This document shows positions 8,070-18,700 of a DNA stretch of 64,000 bases, piece by piece. The translations under genes were made by a program, and so were the position numbers. Below the pieces are notes generated by a model, which was not told where the DNA came from, did not search any database, and saw nothing but the letters and a program-made list of their open reading frames with translations. The stretch spans positions 372,001-436,000 of the forward strand of contig NZ_CAJGWQ010000001.1 of NCBI RefSeq assembly GCF_904842695.1. Direction: 5' to 3'. The stretch is from Gulosibacter hominis. Lineage in GTDB: Bacteria > Actinomycetota > Actinomycetes > Actinomycetales > Microbacteriaceae. Within the stretch, counting starts at the first letter, position 1, and each line of letters begins with the position of its first letter.

Positions 8070-9269
8070 GTGCAGTGGAATGACGTGGATGTGCAGCCGA
8101 TTCGCCAGGGTGCGAATCGGCCCGATGTGATTCGTCCACCGGCTACTGGCGCGTGGCGCGAGGGTGATCATCCCGGTGAGCGGAAGTTTGCACCGCTGGG
8201 CACCTTTGATTTTGAGCACGGCGGCAGCGTGCAATTGCGCATGGCCTACGAGACCTGGGGCGAGCTCAACGAGGCCCGCGATAACGCGATCTTGGTGCTG
8301 CATGCGCTCACCGGCGACTCGCACATCGACGGTGCCCGCGGCCCCGGACATGCCACTGCGGGATGGTGGCCGGGCCTGGTCGGTGAGGGCGCCACGATCG
8401 ACACTGATCGCTGGTTTGTGCTCGCCCCGAATATGCTCGGCAGCTGTCAGGGCACCACGGGTCCGGCCGCTATTGGCCCCGACGGCCGTGAGTATGCGGC
8501 TCGCTTCCCGATGACGACGGTGCGTGACCAGGTTCGGGCGGCGGGGATGCTGGCCGATCACCTTGGTATTGAGCGTTTCGCTGCCGTTATTGGCGGCTCA
8601 ATGGGCGGGATGCAGGCAATCGAATGGGGTGTCAGCTTTCCTGAGCGGGTGGCTCGGTTGGCGGTGCTTTCGGCGCCGGCTGCCATCGATGCCACGGCAA
8701 TTGCGCTCAACCGGTTGCAAATTGATTCGATTCAGCTTGATCCTGCCTGGCGGGGAGGCGACTATTACGATGCTGAACCGGGCGAGGGCGCCTGGCGCGG
8801 CCTGGCGTTGGCGCGCCGGCTCGCGATGCTGAGCTATCGATCGGCGAACGAGCTCGATGACCGGTTCGGGCGTTCGTGGCAGTCTTCACTTTCGCCGACC
8901 GATGATGGCGGTCGCTATTCGGTCGAGTCGTATCTCGATTTTCACGGCAACCGGTTTACGCGCCGATTTGATGCCAATAGTTACATCACGCTCGCGAATG
9001 CGATGAATTCGCACGATATTGGCCGTGGCCGCGGCGGTGTCGAGGCGGCACTGCAGCGGGCCACGATGCCGACGCTCGTGGTGGCAATTTCAACCGACGC
9101 GCTCTTTGTGCCGGCCACTCAGCATCGGATTGCTGCCGGGCTACCGAACTCAATTACCGGCAGCCGGGCGCTGGAAATCGATTCGCCCTACGGGCACGAC
9201 GGTTTTTTGCTTGAAATTAATGCCGTAGGCCGCGCGCTGCGCGAACTCATCAACACGCCCGCCAGCTAG
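8070..9269 (+). CDS. metX: Homoserine O-acetyltransferase
   Basis: 399 aa alpha/beta hydrolase-fold enzyme that acetylates homoserine with acetyl-CoA, the committed step of methionine synthesis. The nucleophile elbow is GGSMGGMQAIEW near residue 175; the entry motif is LVLHALTGDSHIDG near residue 75; the distal acid lies in ISTDALFVP and the His in YGHDGFLLE near the C-terminus. GTG start with TAGGCT ending seven nt before it and no Shine-Dalgarno, so it is very probably leaderless. Its product feeds MetY encoded just upstream. Confidence 0.95.
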   Translation: MQWNDVDVQPIRQGANRPDVIRPPATGAWREGDHPGERKFAPLGTFDFEHGGSVQLRMAYETWGELNEARDNAILVLHALTGDSHIDGARGPGHATAGWWPGLVGEGATIDTDRWFVLAPNMLGSCQGTTGPAAIGPDGREYAARFPMTTVRDQVRAAGMLADHLGIERFAAVIGGSMGGMQAIEWGVSFPERVARLAVLSAPAAIDATAIALNRLQIDSIQLDPAWRGGDYYDAEPGEGAWRGLALARRLAMLSYRSANELDDRFGRSWQSSLSPTDDGGRYSVESYLDFHGNRFTRRFDANSYITLANAMNSHDIGRGRGGVEAALQRATMPTLVVAISTDALFVPATQHRIAAGLPNSITGSRALEIDSPYGHDGFLLEINAVGRALRELINTPAS

Positions 9270-9346
9270 GCACCAACACCCGCCACGCTCGTGGCCGCGC
9301 TGGCGCCCTTGCACGCAGCGCCGCCCTGGCACCTGCGTCGCTGACC

Positions 9347-10645
9347 CTACCGGCTGCGTTTCGAGAATGCCCCGCGTGCCAGATGCACGAGCGACCACAC
9401 CATCAATCCGGCGACCAGCAGGTTTCGCGCCAGCAGCGTGAACGCGCCCGCCTTCATCCCGTCAACGATTTGCCAGTAGTACCAGGGGTACACAAGCTGC
9501 GTGAGTAGCGAAATCGATAGCGCCACGATCGCCAGCGGCAGGAAGCGGCGGCCGTCCCACACGAGCCCGAAAATGATTACCGGTGCCAGCCAGGTGATGA
9601 ACTGTGGCGAGCCCACCTTGTTGACCACGATGAATGTGGCGACCGCACCCAGGGTGAGTGCGGGCAGCCGGGTGGCGATACCCATCCCCTGTTTTTTGGC
9701 GAGCACCGCGAGCCCCATCAGCACCAGCATCATCACGAACATCAAGGGGGTCAGCAGGTCACCGACGAGCTGGGTTCCCGGACCCTCGATTTCTTGGGTG
9801 AGGATCTCCTGCGAAAACTCGTTCTTGTAGTACACCAGGCCCAGCGCGTGCAGCATCAAAAAGAAGCTCGCCGCGGTCGATTCCACCTGCAGCCCGCGGT
9901 CTCCCTGACCGCTCACGAAGCTCAGCGCGTGCGGGATCGCGTCGAATCCGCCGATTGCGACGACGCCCACCATTACGCTGACGCACACCACAATCGCGCC
10001 GAGCACGAGCATCCAGCGGCGCCGAATGGCCACGAAAGCCGAAGCAAAAAGCGCTGCCGGCCACACTTTGGTCCAGGCCCCCAGGGTCATGAGCGCGCCC
10101 GCAACCGCAGGCCGAGTCATGACCAGACTCAGGGCAATAATTGCAATCGGCACGGTGATCGCGTCAATTCGGCCGAACGCAATTGTGCCCAGTAGCAGCA
10201 GGAAGATCGTCCACCACCAGGCGGCGAGACGTCGCGGCCCGGCGAGCGCCCCGTGCGGGTTGCGGGTGAGCCACCACAGAGCGAGCGAGTCGAGCGCGAT
10301 AACGATGCCCATCCACGCGTACATATAGCCGCCGCGGCCGCCGAATACATCGGCCAGCCACATGGGGATGAGCGACACGACCGGATAAACATAGTCGCTG
10401 TGGATTCCGGGAATGTCTCCGGCAACGGCCTGGTCGATCCAGCCGCGGTAGACGATGGTGACGTCGTTGAAGGGGCCGGATGGATGCCAGGTCGCCTGCC
10501 ACGCGTAGAACACATGGGTGGCGAGAAATACGACCCACATGACGCTGAGTTCGACGCGTCGCGTCCACCAGCGCGGCCGGGGAAATCTCCGCAGCCCGTT
10601 CGAATAGCGCTTGTGTTTGGGCTTGGATGCGATGACGGTGTTCAC
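9347..10645 (-). CDS. Polytopic membrane glycosyltransferase, GT87/DUF2029-like
   Basis: 432 aa with about ten hydrophobic segments. The N-terminal extracytoplasmic loop (GPFNDVTIVYRGWIDQAVAG) with an Asp near the first membrane segment, and the motif GAWTKVWPAALF near the middle, resemble GT-C mannosyltransferases of the actinobacterial cell envelope that use polyprenyl-phosphate sugars. GTG start at 10645 overlaps the nnrD stop by 4 bp (GTGA), so the upstream Arg-rich in-frame extension is rejected and the two genes are coupled. Sugar and acceptor are not known. Confidence 0.8.
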   Translation of the reverse strand: MNTVIASKPKHKRYSNGLRRFPRPRWWTRRVELSVMWVVFLATHVFYAWQATWHPSGPFNDVTIVYRGWIDQAVAGDIPGIHSDYVYPVVSLIPMWLADVFGGRGGYMYAWMGIVIALDSLALWWLTRNPHGALAGPRRLAAWWWTIFLLLLGTIAFGRIDAITVPIAIIALSLVMTRPAVAGALMTLGAWTKVWPAALFASAFVAIRRRWMLVLGAIVVCVSVMVGVVAIGGFDAIPHALSFVSGQGDRGLQVESTAASFFLMLHALGLVYYKNEFSQEILTQEIEGPGTQLVGDLLTPLMFVMMLVLMGLAVLAKKQGMGIATRLPALTLGAVATFIVVNKVGSPQFITWLAPVIIFGLVWDGRRFLPLAIVALSISLLTQLVYPWYYWQIVDGMKAGAFTLLARNLLVAGLMVWSLVHLARGAFSKRSR

Positions 10646-11655
10646 TTGGCCAGCACCGCCGCCACCACGTTGGGAATCGCGCCAGCCACATCCGAGGCGA
10701 GAATCGGGCCGCCGAGCGGGCCATGGTCGAGCATAAGTGCGGGTGCGTGCACGCTCGCGGGTGGGGTTTCGAGCCCGGCCGCGCGTTGGGATGCGAGCCA
10801 GCCAGCACGGGCATGCAGCCAGGCTGCGGCTGCAACCACCTGGGGATGCTTGGGGGCGAGCCGGTGCGCGTGGCGGGTTGCCAGCAGTGTGCCGATCACA
10901 CCGGCGAGCACGTCGCCGGTGCCGGCGGTTGCCAGCCACGAGTTCGGGGTGCGCACCCGCAGGCGCTCGTCACCGCTAACGATATAGGTGTGCCGGCCCT
11001 TGAGCAGCACGGTGCAGCCGAGCAGTTCGGATGCGAGCACGGCGGCTTCGCCCTCAGATTCGGCGATTTCATCGGCACTCATTTTGGCCAGGTCGAGTCG
11101 TTTGAGCAGCTCTGACAGTTCGCGGGCGTGCGGGGTGACCACCAGGTTTTTGTGTCCGGGCTCTACCAGGGTGAGCGCACCCGCATCAACGACGATGGGC
11201 GTGCCTGCGGCCAGCGCCGATCGGTAGAGCGCAGCGCGTTCGTCTTCGCGCGCATCCGGGATGCCCGACCCGATTACCAGCGCACCGAAATTGCCGAGGC
11301 CGTGCACCACTTCGGGGCGCACCGCGAGCACCGCGGCAGCCACTGAGGCCGGTCCCGAGTAGCGCACCAGGCCCGCGCCGGTGCGGCAGGCGGCCTGCGC
11401 GCTGAGCACAGCCGCGCCGGGATATGTGACCGACCCGGTTGCCAGCAGCACCACGCCACGCGAATATTTGTTGTCTTGTTCGGTGGGTTCGTGCAGGCAG
11501 GCGCGCACTTCACCGGCAGTTACCGAGTGCCAGCGTTCGGGTTCGCTATCTGCGTGTTCGGTCATGGCTTGGCCAACACTCTTGCCAGTGTCGGTGTCGA
11601 GCGCCGGATGGTCGCCTGATGCACCGGCAGAGAAGTCGTTGAAGTCATGATTCAC
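10642..11655 (-). CDS. nnrD: ADP-dependent NAD(P)H-hydrate dehydratase
   Basis: 337 aa. Repairs damaged NADH and NADPH by dehydrating the hydrates with ADP. Ribokinase-like fold with Gly-rich start (SRGVVLLATGSVTYPGAA), PHARELSELL near residue 180, LLKGRHTYIV, and the catalytic-nucleotide motif TAGTGDVLAGVIGTLLA near residue 245. Only the dehydratase (YjeF C-terminal) domain is encoded; the epimerase domain is not fused. The GTG at 11655 is chosen because TAAACT ends seven nt upstream (leaderless). Confidence 0.92.
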   Translation of the reverse strand: MNHDFNDFSAGASGDHPALDTDTGKSVGQAMTEHADSEPERWHSVTAGEVRACLHEPTEQDNKYSRGVVLLATGSVTYPGAAVLSAQAACRTGAGLVRYSGPASVAAAVLAVRPEVVHGLGNFGALVIGSGIPDAREDERAALYRSALAAGTPIVVDAGALTLVEPGHKNLVVTPHARELSELLKRLDLAKMSADEIAESEGEAAVLASELLGCTVLLKGRHTYIVSGDERLRVRTPNSWLATAGTGDVLAGVIGTLLATRHAHRLAPKHPQVVAAAAWLHARAGWLASQRAAGLETPPASVHAPALMLDHGPLGGPILASDVAGAIPNVVAAVLAK

Positions 11656-11716
11656 GCGCGCAAGTTTACCTGTTCATCCACGTGTTTCTGCGTGACTTCC
11701 CGCCTGCCGGTGTGGG

Positions 11717-12760
11717 TTAGGGGTGCCGAGCGGTGGCATCACGCACTTCACCAACGAGTTCTTCGATGATGTCTTCGAGGAAGAGCACGCCCGTGATGGT
11801 GCCGTCTTTTTCAACAACACGCACGAGGTGTTTACCGGTGCGACGCATTGAGGCCAGGGCATCTTCGAGCTCGGTGCCGGTGTACACCGACACCAGGGGA
11901 CGCAGCACTTTTTCGGGGGTGGGTTGTTCGTAGGCGGCGTCGGTGGCGAGTTCGAGCACGTCTTTCAGGTGCACGTAGGCAACCGGGCGGCCTTTTGCGT
12001 CGGCGACAACATAGCGCGAATAGCCGTATTCGGCCACCGCCTGCTGCAATTGGTGCGGGGTGAAGCCCGGCGGCAAAAGCACCATTTTGTCGAGCGGCAC
12101 AGCCACCTCACCAACCTGTTTGGTGGTGAATTCGAACATGTTTGCCAGTGTGCCGGCGTCGTCGAGCAGCACGCCCTCGCGGGTTGATTGCTCAACGATT
12201 CCGGCCACCTGGTCGAAGGTGAACGCGCTGGTGGCCTCGGCCTTGGGGGTGACTCCGAACATTCGCAGCACGAGGTTGGCGATCTCGTTGAGCAACCAGA
12301 TCACGGGTTTGAACATTCGCGCGAAAAACACCAGCGGCGGTGCCAATATGAGCACGGCCCGGTCGGGAATCGAAAACGAGAGGTTTTTCGGCACCATCTC
12401 GCCGAACACGACGTGCAGGTAGGTCACCAGCAGCAGCACGATCACGAAGGCCACGGTGTTGACCACTTCGGGTGACATACCGGTGGCGGCCATCGGCACC
12501 GCGAGCATGTGGTGCAGTGCCGGTTCTGACACGTTCAAAATCAGCAGCGAACACACGGTGATACCCAGCTGCGAGGTGGCGAGCATGAGGGTTGCGTGTT
12601 CCATCGCCCACAGCGCGGTCTGGGCTGCTTTCGAGCCCTGTTCGGCGCGCGGCTCGATCTGCGAGCGCCGCGCGGTAATGACCGCGAATTCGGCGCCGAC
12701 AAAAAACGCGTTGCACACCAGCAGCACAACCAGCCAGACAATACCCATGAAGTCGCTCAT
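11717..12760 (-). CDS. CorC/HlyC-type CNNM transporter-like protein with CBS pair (short form)
   Basis: 347 aa. DUF21/CNNM membrane domain (about residues 1-190, beginning VVLLVCNAFFVGAEFAVITA, with TSQLGITVCSL near residue 60) followed by a CBS pair (about 210-340). The C-terminal CorC_HlyC FAD-like domain present in its neighbour is missing. Family members take part in Mg/Co efflux or metal homeostasis. The ATG overlaps the stop of the longer paralogue by 4 bp, so the two are co-translated and may form a heteromer. Confidence 0.9.
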   Translation of the reverse strand: MSDFMGIVWLVVLLVCNAFFVGAEFAVITARRSQIEPRAEQGSKAAQTALWAMEHATLMLATSQLGITVCSLLILNVSEPALHHMLAVPMAATGMSPEVVNTVAFVIVLLLVTYLHVVFGEMVPKNLSFSIPDRAVLILAPPLVFFARMFKPVIWLLNEIANLVLRMFGVTPKAEATSAFTFDQVAGIVEQSTREGVLLDDAGTLANMFEFTTKQVGEVAVPLDKMVLLPPGFTPHQLQQAVAEYGYSRYVVADAKGRPVAYVHLKDVLELATDAAYEQPTPEKVLRPLVSVYTGTELEDALASMRRTGKHLVRVVEKDGTITGVLFLEDIIEELVGEVRDATARHP

Positions 12761-14115
12761 CGCTTTTCACCGCCCTCGTGGTCTGCCGAGCGTTCGCGGC
12801 GTAGCCGGTCTTCGTTTGATTCGTAGCTGTCATTGGGCACGAACCGCACCCGGTCGACGCGCCGGCCCTCGAGCTGTTCAACGATCAGTGTGCCCACCGG
12901 TATTTCTACCCGGTCACCGATTTCGGGGATGCGGCCGAGTGCCGACATGATGAACCCGCCGACAGTCTCGTAGGGCCCATCTTCGTCGATTTCAATATTG
13001 AGCCGGTCACGCAGCTCGTCGGGTCGCAGCAGACCGTCGAAGAGGATGCGGTCGCGGCGGCGGATGATATCGGCGCGTCGAACATCGTGTTCGTCAACGA
13101 GGTCGCCAACGATTTCTTCGACCAGGTCTTCGAGCGTGGCGATGCCGGCCGTGCCGCCGTATTCATCCAGCACGATTCCCATCTGATAGCCGTCGGTGCG
13201 CAGTTCCGAAAGCAGCTGGTCAAGCGAAATCGATTCTGGCACCATTGGCACGTCAACCTTGATCGCCCCGACCGGCACCGATTCACGTCGCTCGCGAGGC
13301 ACGGCCATCGCATATTTCACGTGTGCCACCCCGACAACATCGTCGATATCTTCGCCGATGACCGGGAAGCGCGAGTGCCCGGTTTCGATGGCGAGCGCGA
13401 TGAGTTCCGACACCGGTGCATCCGCACCGATCACAGTGAGTCGCGGGCGCGGAGTCATGACATCGGATGCGGTGTGCTCGCTGAAGCGCAGGGTGCGATT
13501 GAGCAGCGTCGCCTTGTCGGTGTCGAGCACGCCCACGAGGGCACTGCGGCGCACAAGGCTCGAAAGCTCTTCGGCGGTGCGGGCGCCCGAGAGCTCTTCT
13601 TTTGGTTCCACACCAAACGAACGAATGATTGCGTTCGCCGAGTTGTTAAGCAGCGCCACAAACGGCCGAAACACGGTGGTGAACGCCAGTTGCAGCGGCA
13701 CGACGATTTTTGCCAGCTGCAGCGGCAGTGCCAGCGCAAAGTTTTTTGGTACCAGCTCACCGATCACCATCGATAGCACGGTGGCGACGACCATGGCGAT
13801 GATGGTGCCGACACTGCTCACCCATTCAGGAGAGAGCCCGAGCCCTAGCAGCCCGTCAGCCAGCAGCGAGCTGATGGCCGGTTCCATCGTGTAGCCGGTG
13901 AGTAGCGTGGTGAGCGTGATCCCCAGCTGGGCGCTCGAAAGGTGAGTTGAGGTTTCTCGGAGCGCCGAAATAATCGGCTGCAATCGCCGTTCGCCAGCCG
14001 CCTGCCGGTTTTCGAGTTCGTGCCGGTCGAGATTTACCAGCGTAAATTCGGTGGCAACAAAAACACCGGTACCCGTACAGAGCAGCAGGCCAACGGCCAG
14101 CAATAACCATTCCAT
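12757..14115 (-). CDS. CorC/HlyC-type CNNM transporter-like protein, full length
   Basis: 452 aa. DUF21/CNNM domain (residues ~1-200; LCTGTGVFVATEFTLVNLD, SSAQLGITLTTLLTGY), CBS pair (~220-335, ending VLDEYGGTAGIATLEDLVEE), and a C-terminal CorC_HlyC domain (~350-430). First gene of a coupled pair with a paralogue lacking the last domain. TAAACT lies nine nt before the ATG with no clear Shine-Dalgarno, so the start may be leaderless. Probable metal-ion export; older names call it hemolysin-like, which is misleading. Confidence 0.92.
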   Translation of the reverse strand: MEWLLLAVGLLLCTGTGVFVATEFTLVNLDRHELENRQAAGERRLQPIISALRETSTHLSSAQLGITLTTLLTGYTMEPAISSLLADGLLGLGLSPEWVSSVGTIIAMVVATVLSMVIGELVPKNFALALPLQLAKIVVPLQLAFTTVFRPFVALLNNSANAIIRSFGVEPKEELSGARTAEELSSLVRRSALVGVLDTDKATLLNRTLRFSEHTASDVMTPRPRLTVIGADAPVSELIALAIETGHSRFPVIGEDIDDVVGVAHVKYAMAVPRERRESVPVGAIKVDVPMVPESISLDQLLSELRTDGYQMGIVLDEYGGTAGIATLEDLVEEIVGDLVDEHDVRRADIIRRRDRILFDGLLRPDELRDRLNIEIDEDGPYETVGGFIMSALGRIPEIGDRVEIPVGTLIVEQLEGRRVDRVRFVPNDSYESNEDRLRRERSADHEGGEKR

Positions 14116-14164
14116 TTGGCGAAAAGTTTACCCGGCTCAGCTGAGGATCGAACGCTGCGCGCGC

Positions 14165-15601
14165 CTACCAGCTCACCGGCAGGGCTTTGCCTTCTTCGTA
14201 GCCGGCGGCCGATTGGATGCCCACCTTGGCTCGTTCATGAAACTCCGGCAGGGTGCGGGCGCCGGCATAGGTACAGCTTGAGCGCACTCCGGTGGTGATC
14301 ATGTCAACGAGATCATCGATGCTGGAGCGCTCAGGGTCGATGAGGATTTTTGAGTGCGAAATCCCCTCGGCAAACAACCGCTTTCGGGCGCGCTCATAGG
14401 AAGGAAGGTCGGCGAAGCGGCCGTCGACCGCGCGGGTTGAGGCCATCCCGAACGATTCTTTGTAGCGCGCACCGTTCGCATCCGTGAGCACTTTGCCCGG
14501 CGCTTCGATGGTGCCGGCAAACCATGAGCCGATCATTACCGCGCTCGCACCGGCAGCGAGGGCGAGCGCCACATCGCGCGGGTAACGCACTCCCCCGTCG
14601 GCCCACACGTGTGCGCCGTGCTGTGCCGCCACCTCGGCGCATTCGAGCACCGCCGAAAACTGAGGGCGTCCGACCGCGGTCATCATTCGGGTGGTGCACA
14701 TGGCCCCCGGCCCCACCCCGACCTTCACGCTATTGGCGCCGGCGCGCACAAGATCGCGGGCGCCGGCACCCGAGACGACGTTTCCAGCCACCAGTGGCAC
14801 CCCAATTTCGGCTTCGCGCACCTTTTCGAGCGCCTGCAACATGCTGCCCTGGTGCCCGTGTGCGGTGTCGAGCACGAGCACATCGGCGCCGGCTTCGCGC
14901 AGCGTCCGGGCACGACCGACCACGTCTCCGCGCAACCCCAGGGCTGCCGCAACCCGCAACCGGCCGGTGTCGTCAACCGCCGGCGGGTAGATCGTGGTGC
15001 GCAGCGCATCCGTTTGCGAGAGTCCACCGACCAGTTCGCCGTCGCGACGCACCGCCACGAAGTCGTGCCCGGCGCGTTCGAAAAGTTCAAATCCTTCACG
15101 GGGGTCGGCGAGCTCGGCCGCATCTACTTCGGGAGCGGCGAGATGTTCGAGATCGCCCACGCGCGCATCCTCGGGCATGGGTGCAAATGCCGCAGCATCG
15201 ACAATCGCGACAATTTCACCGCCGCGCATAATCCCCACCGGTGTGCCCGCAACCGGCGGCACGGTTGACAGCAGTTCGGCAACGGTTGCATCCGCTGCAA
15301 TTTCAAATGGCGCCGCCCAACCGGTGGGCTGCCGCTTCACCCAGCGCAATTGTTCGGCTACGGCGTCTTCGGCGAGGTCCTGCGGCAGCACCGCGAGTCC
15401 CCCGCGCCTGGCGAGTGCCGCGGCGAGCCGCTTGCCGGTGACCGCGTTCATATTGCTTGCCACCAGCGGGATGCGCATCCCGGTGCCGTCAACCGTGCTG
15501 AGATCCACCCCCAGTCGCGACCCGACATCGCTACGCGAGGGGACCAAGAACACATCCGAATAGGTCAGGTCGTATTGGGGTTGAGCGCCATAGAACTGCA
15601 T
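14165..15601 (-). CDS. guaB1: GuaB1-family IMPDH-related protein, probable GMP reductase
   Basis: 478 aa TIM-barrel enzyme with inserted CBS pair (about residues 95-200). The catalytic loop is GPGAMCTTRMMTAVGRPQ near residue 300, with Cys the thioimidate nucleophile; the flap has EGISHSKILIDPERSSID. Actinobacterial GuaB1 proteins are reported to act as GMP reductases rather than IMP dehydrogenases, which I apply by homology. The ATG at 15601 is preferred to an upstream frame opening because TACCAT ends seven nt before it and homologues begin near MQFYG. Divergent from kgd. Confidence 0.85.
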   Translation of the reverse strand: MQFYGAQPQYDLTYSDVFLVPSRSDVGSRLGVDLSTVDGTGMRIPLVASNMNAVTGKRLAAALARRGGLAVLPQDLAEDAVAEQLRWVKRQPTGWAAPFEIAADATVAELLSTVPPVAGTPVGIMRGGEIVAIVDAAAFAPMPEDARVGDLEHLAAPEVDAAELADPREGFELFERAGHDFVAVRRDGELVGGLSQTDALRTTIYPPAVDDTGRLRVAAALGLRGDVVGRARTLREAGADVLVLDTAHGHQGSMLQALEKVREAEIGVPLVAGNVVSGAGARDLVRAGANSVKVGVGPGAMCTTRMMTAVGRPQFSAVLECAEVAAQHGAHVWADGGVRYPRDVALALAAGASAVMIGSWFAGTIEAPGKVLTDANGARYKESFGMASTRAVDGRFADLPSYERARKRLFAEGISHSKILIDPERSSIDDLVDMITTGVRSSCTYAGARTLPEFHERAKVGIQSAAGYEEGKALPVSW

Positions 15602-15795
15602 GTCTCCAATGGTATGAGCGAAGTCTTTAGTGATAGTCAAAGCAACCACGGCCAACGATTCGATTCACCTGCAAGGAAGCTGTACTTCGACGTCAAGAAG
15701 ACCCGTTAGGCTTGCCCAATGAACAGGGGCCGACGGCGGCTTACCGACGTTGGCGCTTCACCATCCACGAGTGCAGAAAAGGCGGCGATTTTCGC

Positions 15796-18700
15796 GTGTC
15801 GACTCCCACCTCTGGCTCCGCAGGCCAGCCCATGAACAACTTCGGTGTCAACGACTGGCTCGTTGCTGAGATGTACGCCAAGTTCAAGGACAACCGAAAT
15901 AGTGTGGATGAGGCCTGGTGGCCCACGCTCGAACGCTACGCCCAGTCGTTGCAGGGGCAGCAGGCTGCGCCGGCAAAACCTGCCAAACCGGCCGCCAAGG
16001 TTGAAACTGCCGATAAGCCGGCGCCAGCTGCTGTCGCAAAGTCGCCCAGCAGCAAGTCGGGCGCGAAGACCACCGGCCGCCCGGCGCAGAGCCGCAAGGT
16101 GCCAGCCGACGCGCCCAAGGGTGTTAAAGATGCTGAGCCCGAGCGCGAGCCGACCGTTGAGCCGCTGAAGGGCATGTCAAAGGCGATCGCCAAGAACATG
16201 GACGTGTCGCTCGAGATTCCCACCGCTACGAGCTACCGCGAAATTCCCGCGAAGCTGATGATCGACAACCGCATCGTCATCAACAACCACCTGCGCCGCA
16301 CCCGCGGTGGCAAGGTGTCATTCACGCATCTGCTTGGTTTTGCACTCGTGCAGGCGCTCAAAAAATTCCCGTCGCAGAACGTTTACTACGACATCGTTGA
16401 CGGTAAGCCATCAGTGGTTACACCGGCGCACATCAATCTCGGTATTGCTATTGACGTTGAAAACCGTGACGGCAGCCGTGGCCTGGTGGTGCCGAGCATC
16501 AAGCAGGCCGAGCGGATGAACTTCCGCGAGTTCCTTGAGGCTTACGAGATGCTCATCAAGCGCGGCCGTGAGGGGAAGCTCACCGCCGCCGATCACGCCG
16601 GCGCCACCATTTCGCTCACGAACCCCGGTGGTATCGGTACGGTGCAGTCGTCGCCACGACTCACCAAGGGGCAGGGATGCATCATTGGTGCCGGCGCGCT
16701 CGACTATCCCGCCGCGTTCCAGGGCATGGCGCAGGAGACACTCAACGACCTGGCCATTTCCAAGCGCATCACGGTTTCGTCGACGTACGATCACCGGGTC
16801 ATCCAGGGCGCCGGTTCGGGTGAGTTTTTGAAGATCGTTGCCGAGCATCTCACCGGCGGCCACAACTTCTATGAGGATGTGTTTTCGGCGCTGCGCATCC
16901 CCTACCGACCGATTCAGTGGTCGAAGGATGTGCACGTCGATCTGGCTGCAAACATCAACAAGACGGCCCGCGTGCAGCAGGTCATCAATATGTACCGGGT
17001 GCGCGGTCACCTCATGGCCGAAATCGACCCGCTCGAGTACGTGCAGCGTTCGCACCCCGATCTCGAGATCGAGTCGCACGGCCTGACGTTCTGGGACCTC
17101 GAGCGCGAGTTCGTGACCGCCGGGTTTGGTTCGAAGCGCACGATGAAACTGCGCGATATTCTCGGCATCCTGCGCGACACCTACTGCCGCACCACGGGCA
17201 TCGAGTACATGCACATCGATGACCCCGAACAGCGACAGTGGTTCCAAGACAAACTCGAGCACCCCTATATTCCGCCCACGCACGACGAGCAGCTGCGCAT
17301 CCTCACGAAGCTCAATCAGGCTGAGGCGTTCGAAACGTTTTTGCAGACGAAGTACGTGGGTCAAAAGCGGTTCTCGCTCGAGGGCTCCGAGTCGGTGATT
17401 GCGCTGCTTGACCAGATTGCATCCGATTCGATCGACGACGATATTCGCGAGCTTGCGATCGGTATGGCCCACCGTGGCCGCCTCAACGTGCTCACGAATA
17501 TTGCCGGTAAAACCTACGACCAGATGTTCCGCGAGTTTGAGGGCTCGGTTCCGGGGAAGGTTGCCGGTACTGGTGATGTGAAGTATCACCTCGGCATCGA
17601 GGGCACCTACACCTCCCCCGAGGGTAAAGAACTGCCGGTGTATCTTGCCGCCAACCCGTCTCACCTCGAGGCCGTGAACGGTGTGCTCGAGGGTATTGTG
17701 CGCGGTAAACAAGACCGCGATCCGGACGGTGTTTATCCGGTGCTGCCGGTGCTCATTCACGGTGATGCGGCCATGTCTGGTCAGGGCATTGTGTATGAGA
17801 CCCTGCAGATGTCGAAGCTGCGGGCATACCGCACCGGCGGCACGGTGCACATCATCATCAACAACCAGGTTGGTTTCACCACTACCGCGCAGGATGGCCG
17901 CAGTTCGCGGTATGCATCCGATGTTGCCAAGTCGATTGATGCTCCGGTGCTGCACGTTAACGGTGACGACCCCGAGGCTGTGGTGCGGGTGGCGCAGCTG
18001 GCGTTCCAGTACCGTCAAAAGTTCAACAGCGATGTGGTGATCGACCTGGTGTCGTACCGTCGCCGTGGTCACAACGAGGGTGATGACCCGTCGATGACGC
18101 AGCCGCTGATGTACGACCTGATTGAGAAGAAGCGTTCGGTGCGAAAAATTTACGCCGACAATCTCATGGGTCGTGGTGATATCACGCAGGAAGAGTACGA
18201 TCACGCCCAGGCCGAGTTCCACGCCGAACTCGAGCGTGCCTTTGCTGAAACGCACAATGTGCACACCGAGGCGATTACGGCCAGCGAACTCGCCACGGTT
18301 GGTTCGCGTGAGGAGCGTCAGCATTCGGTGCCGGTGAGCACTGCAATTCCGGGCGACGTGATTGCCAGCATCGGTGACGCTCACCAGAATGTGCCTGAAG
18401 GGTTCACGGTGCACCGCAAGCTGCAGCGGGTGCTTGATAGTCGCTACAAGATGTCGCGTGAGGGTGGCATCGACTGGGCGTTTGGTGAGCTGTTGGCGCT
18501 TGGTTCGCTGCTGATGGAGGGTACTCCGGTGCGGATGAGCGGCCAGGATTCACGCCGCGGCACGTTTGCGCAGCGGCACGCGCTGCTGCACGACCGGGTA
18601 ACCGACCGCAACTGGATGCCGCTGCAAAACCTCGGTGATGATCAGGCCCGATTCTCGGTGTACGACTCGCTGCTTTCGGAATATGCGGTGATGGGCTTCG

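Noticed and set aside
6657-8561. 634-codon minus-strand frame across metY and metX
   Set aside because: Covers two clearly coding genes in antisense; composition typical of a shadow frame.
16411-18414. 667-codon minus-strand frame opposite kgd
   Set aside because: Shadow of a well-supported gene; His/Arg-rich with no recognisable fold.
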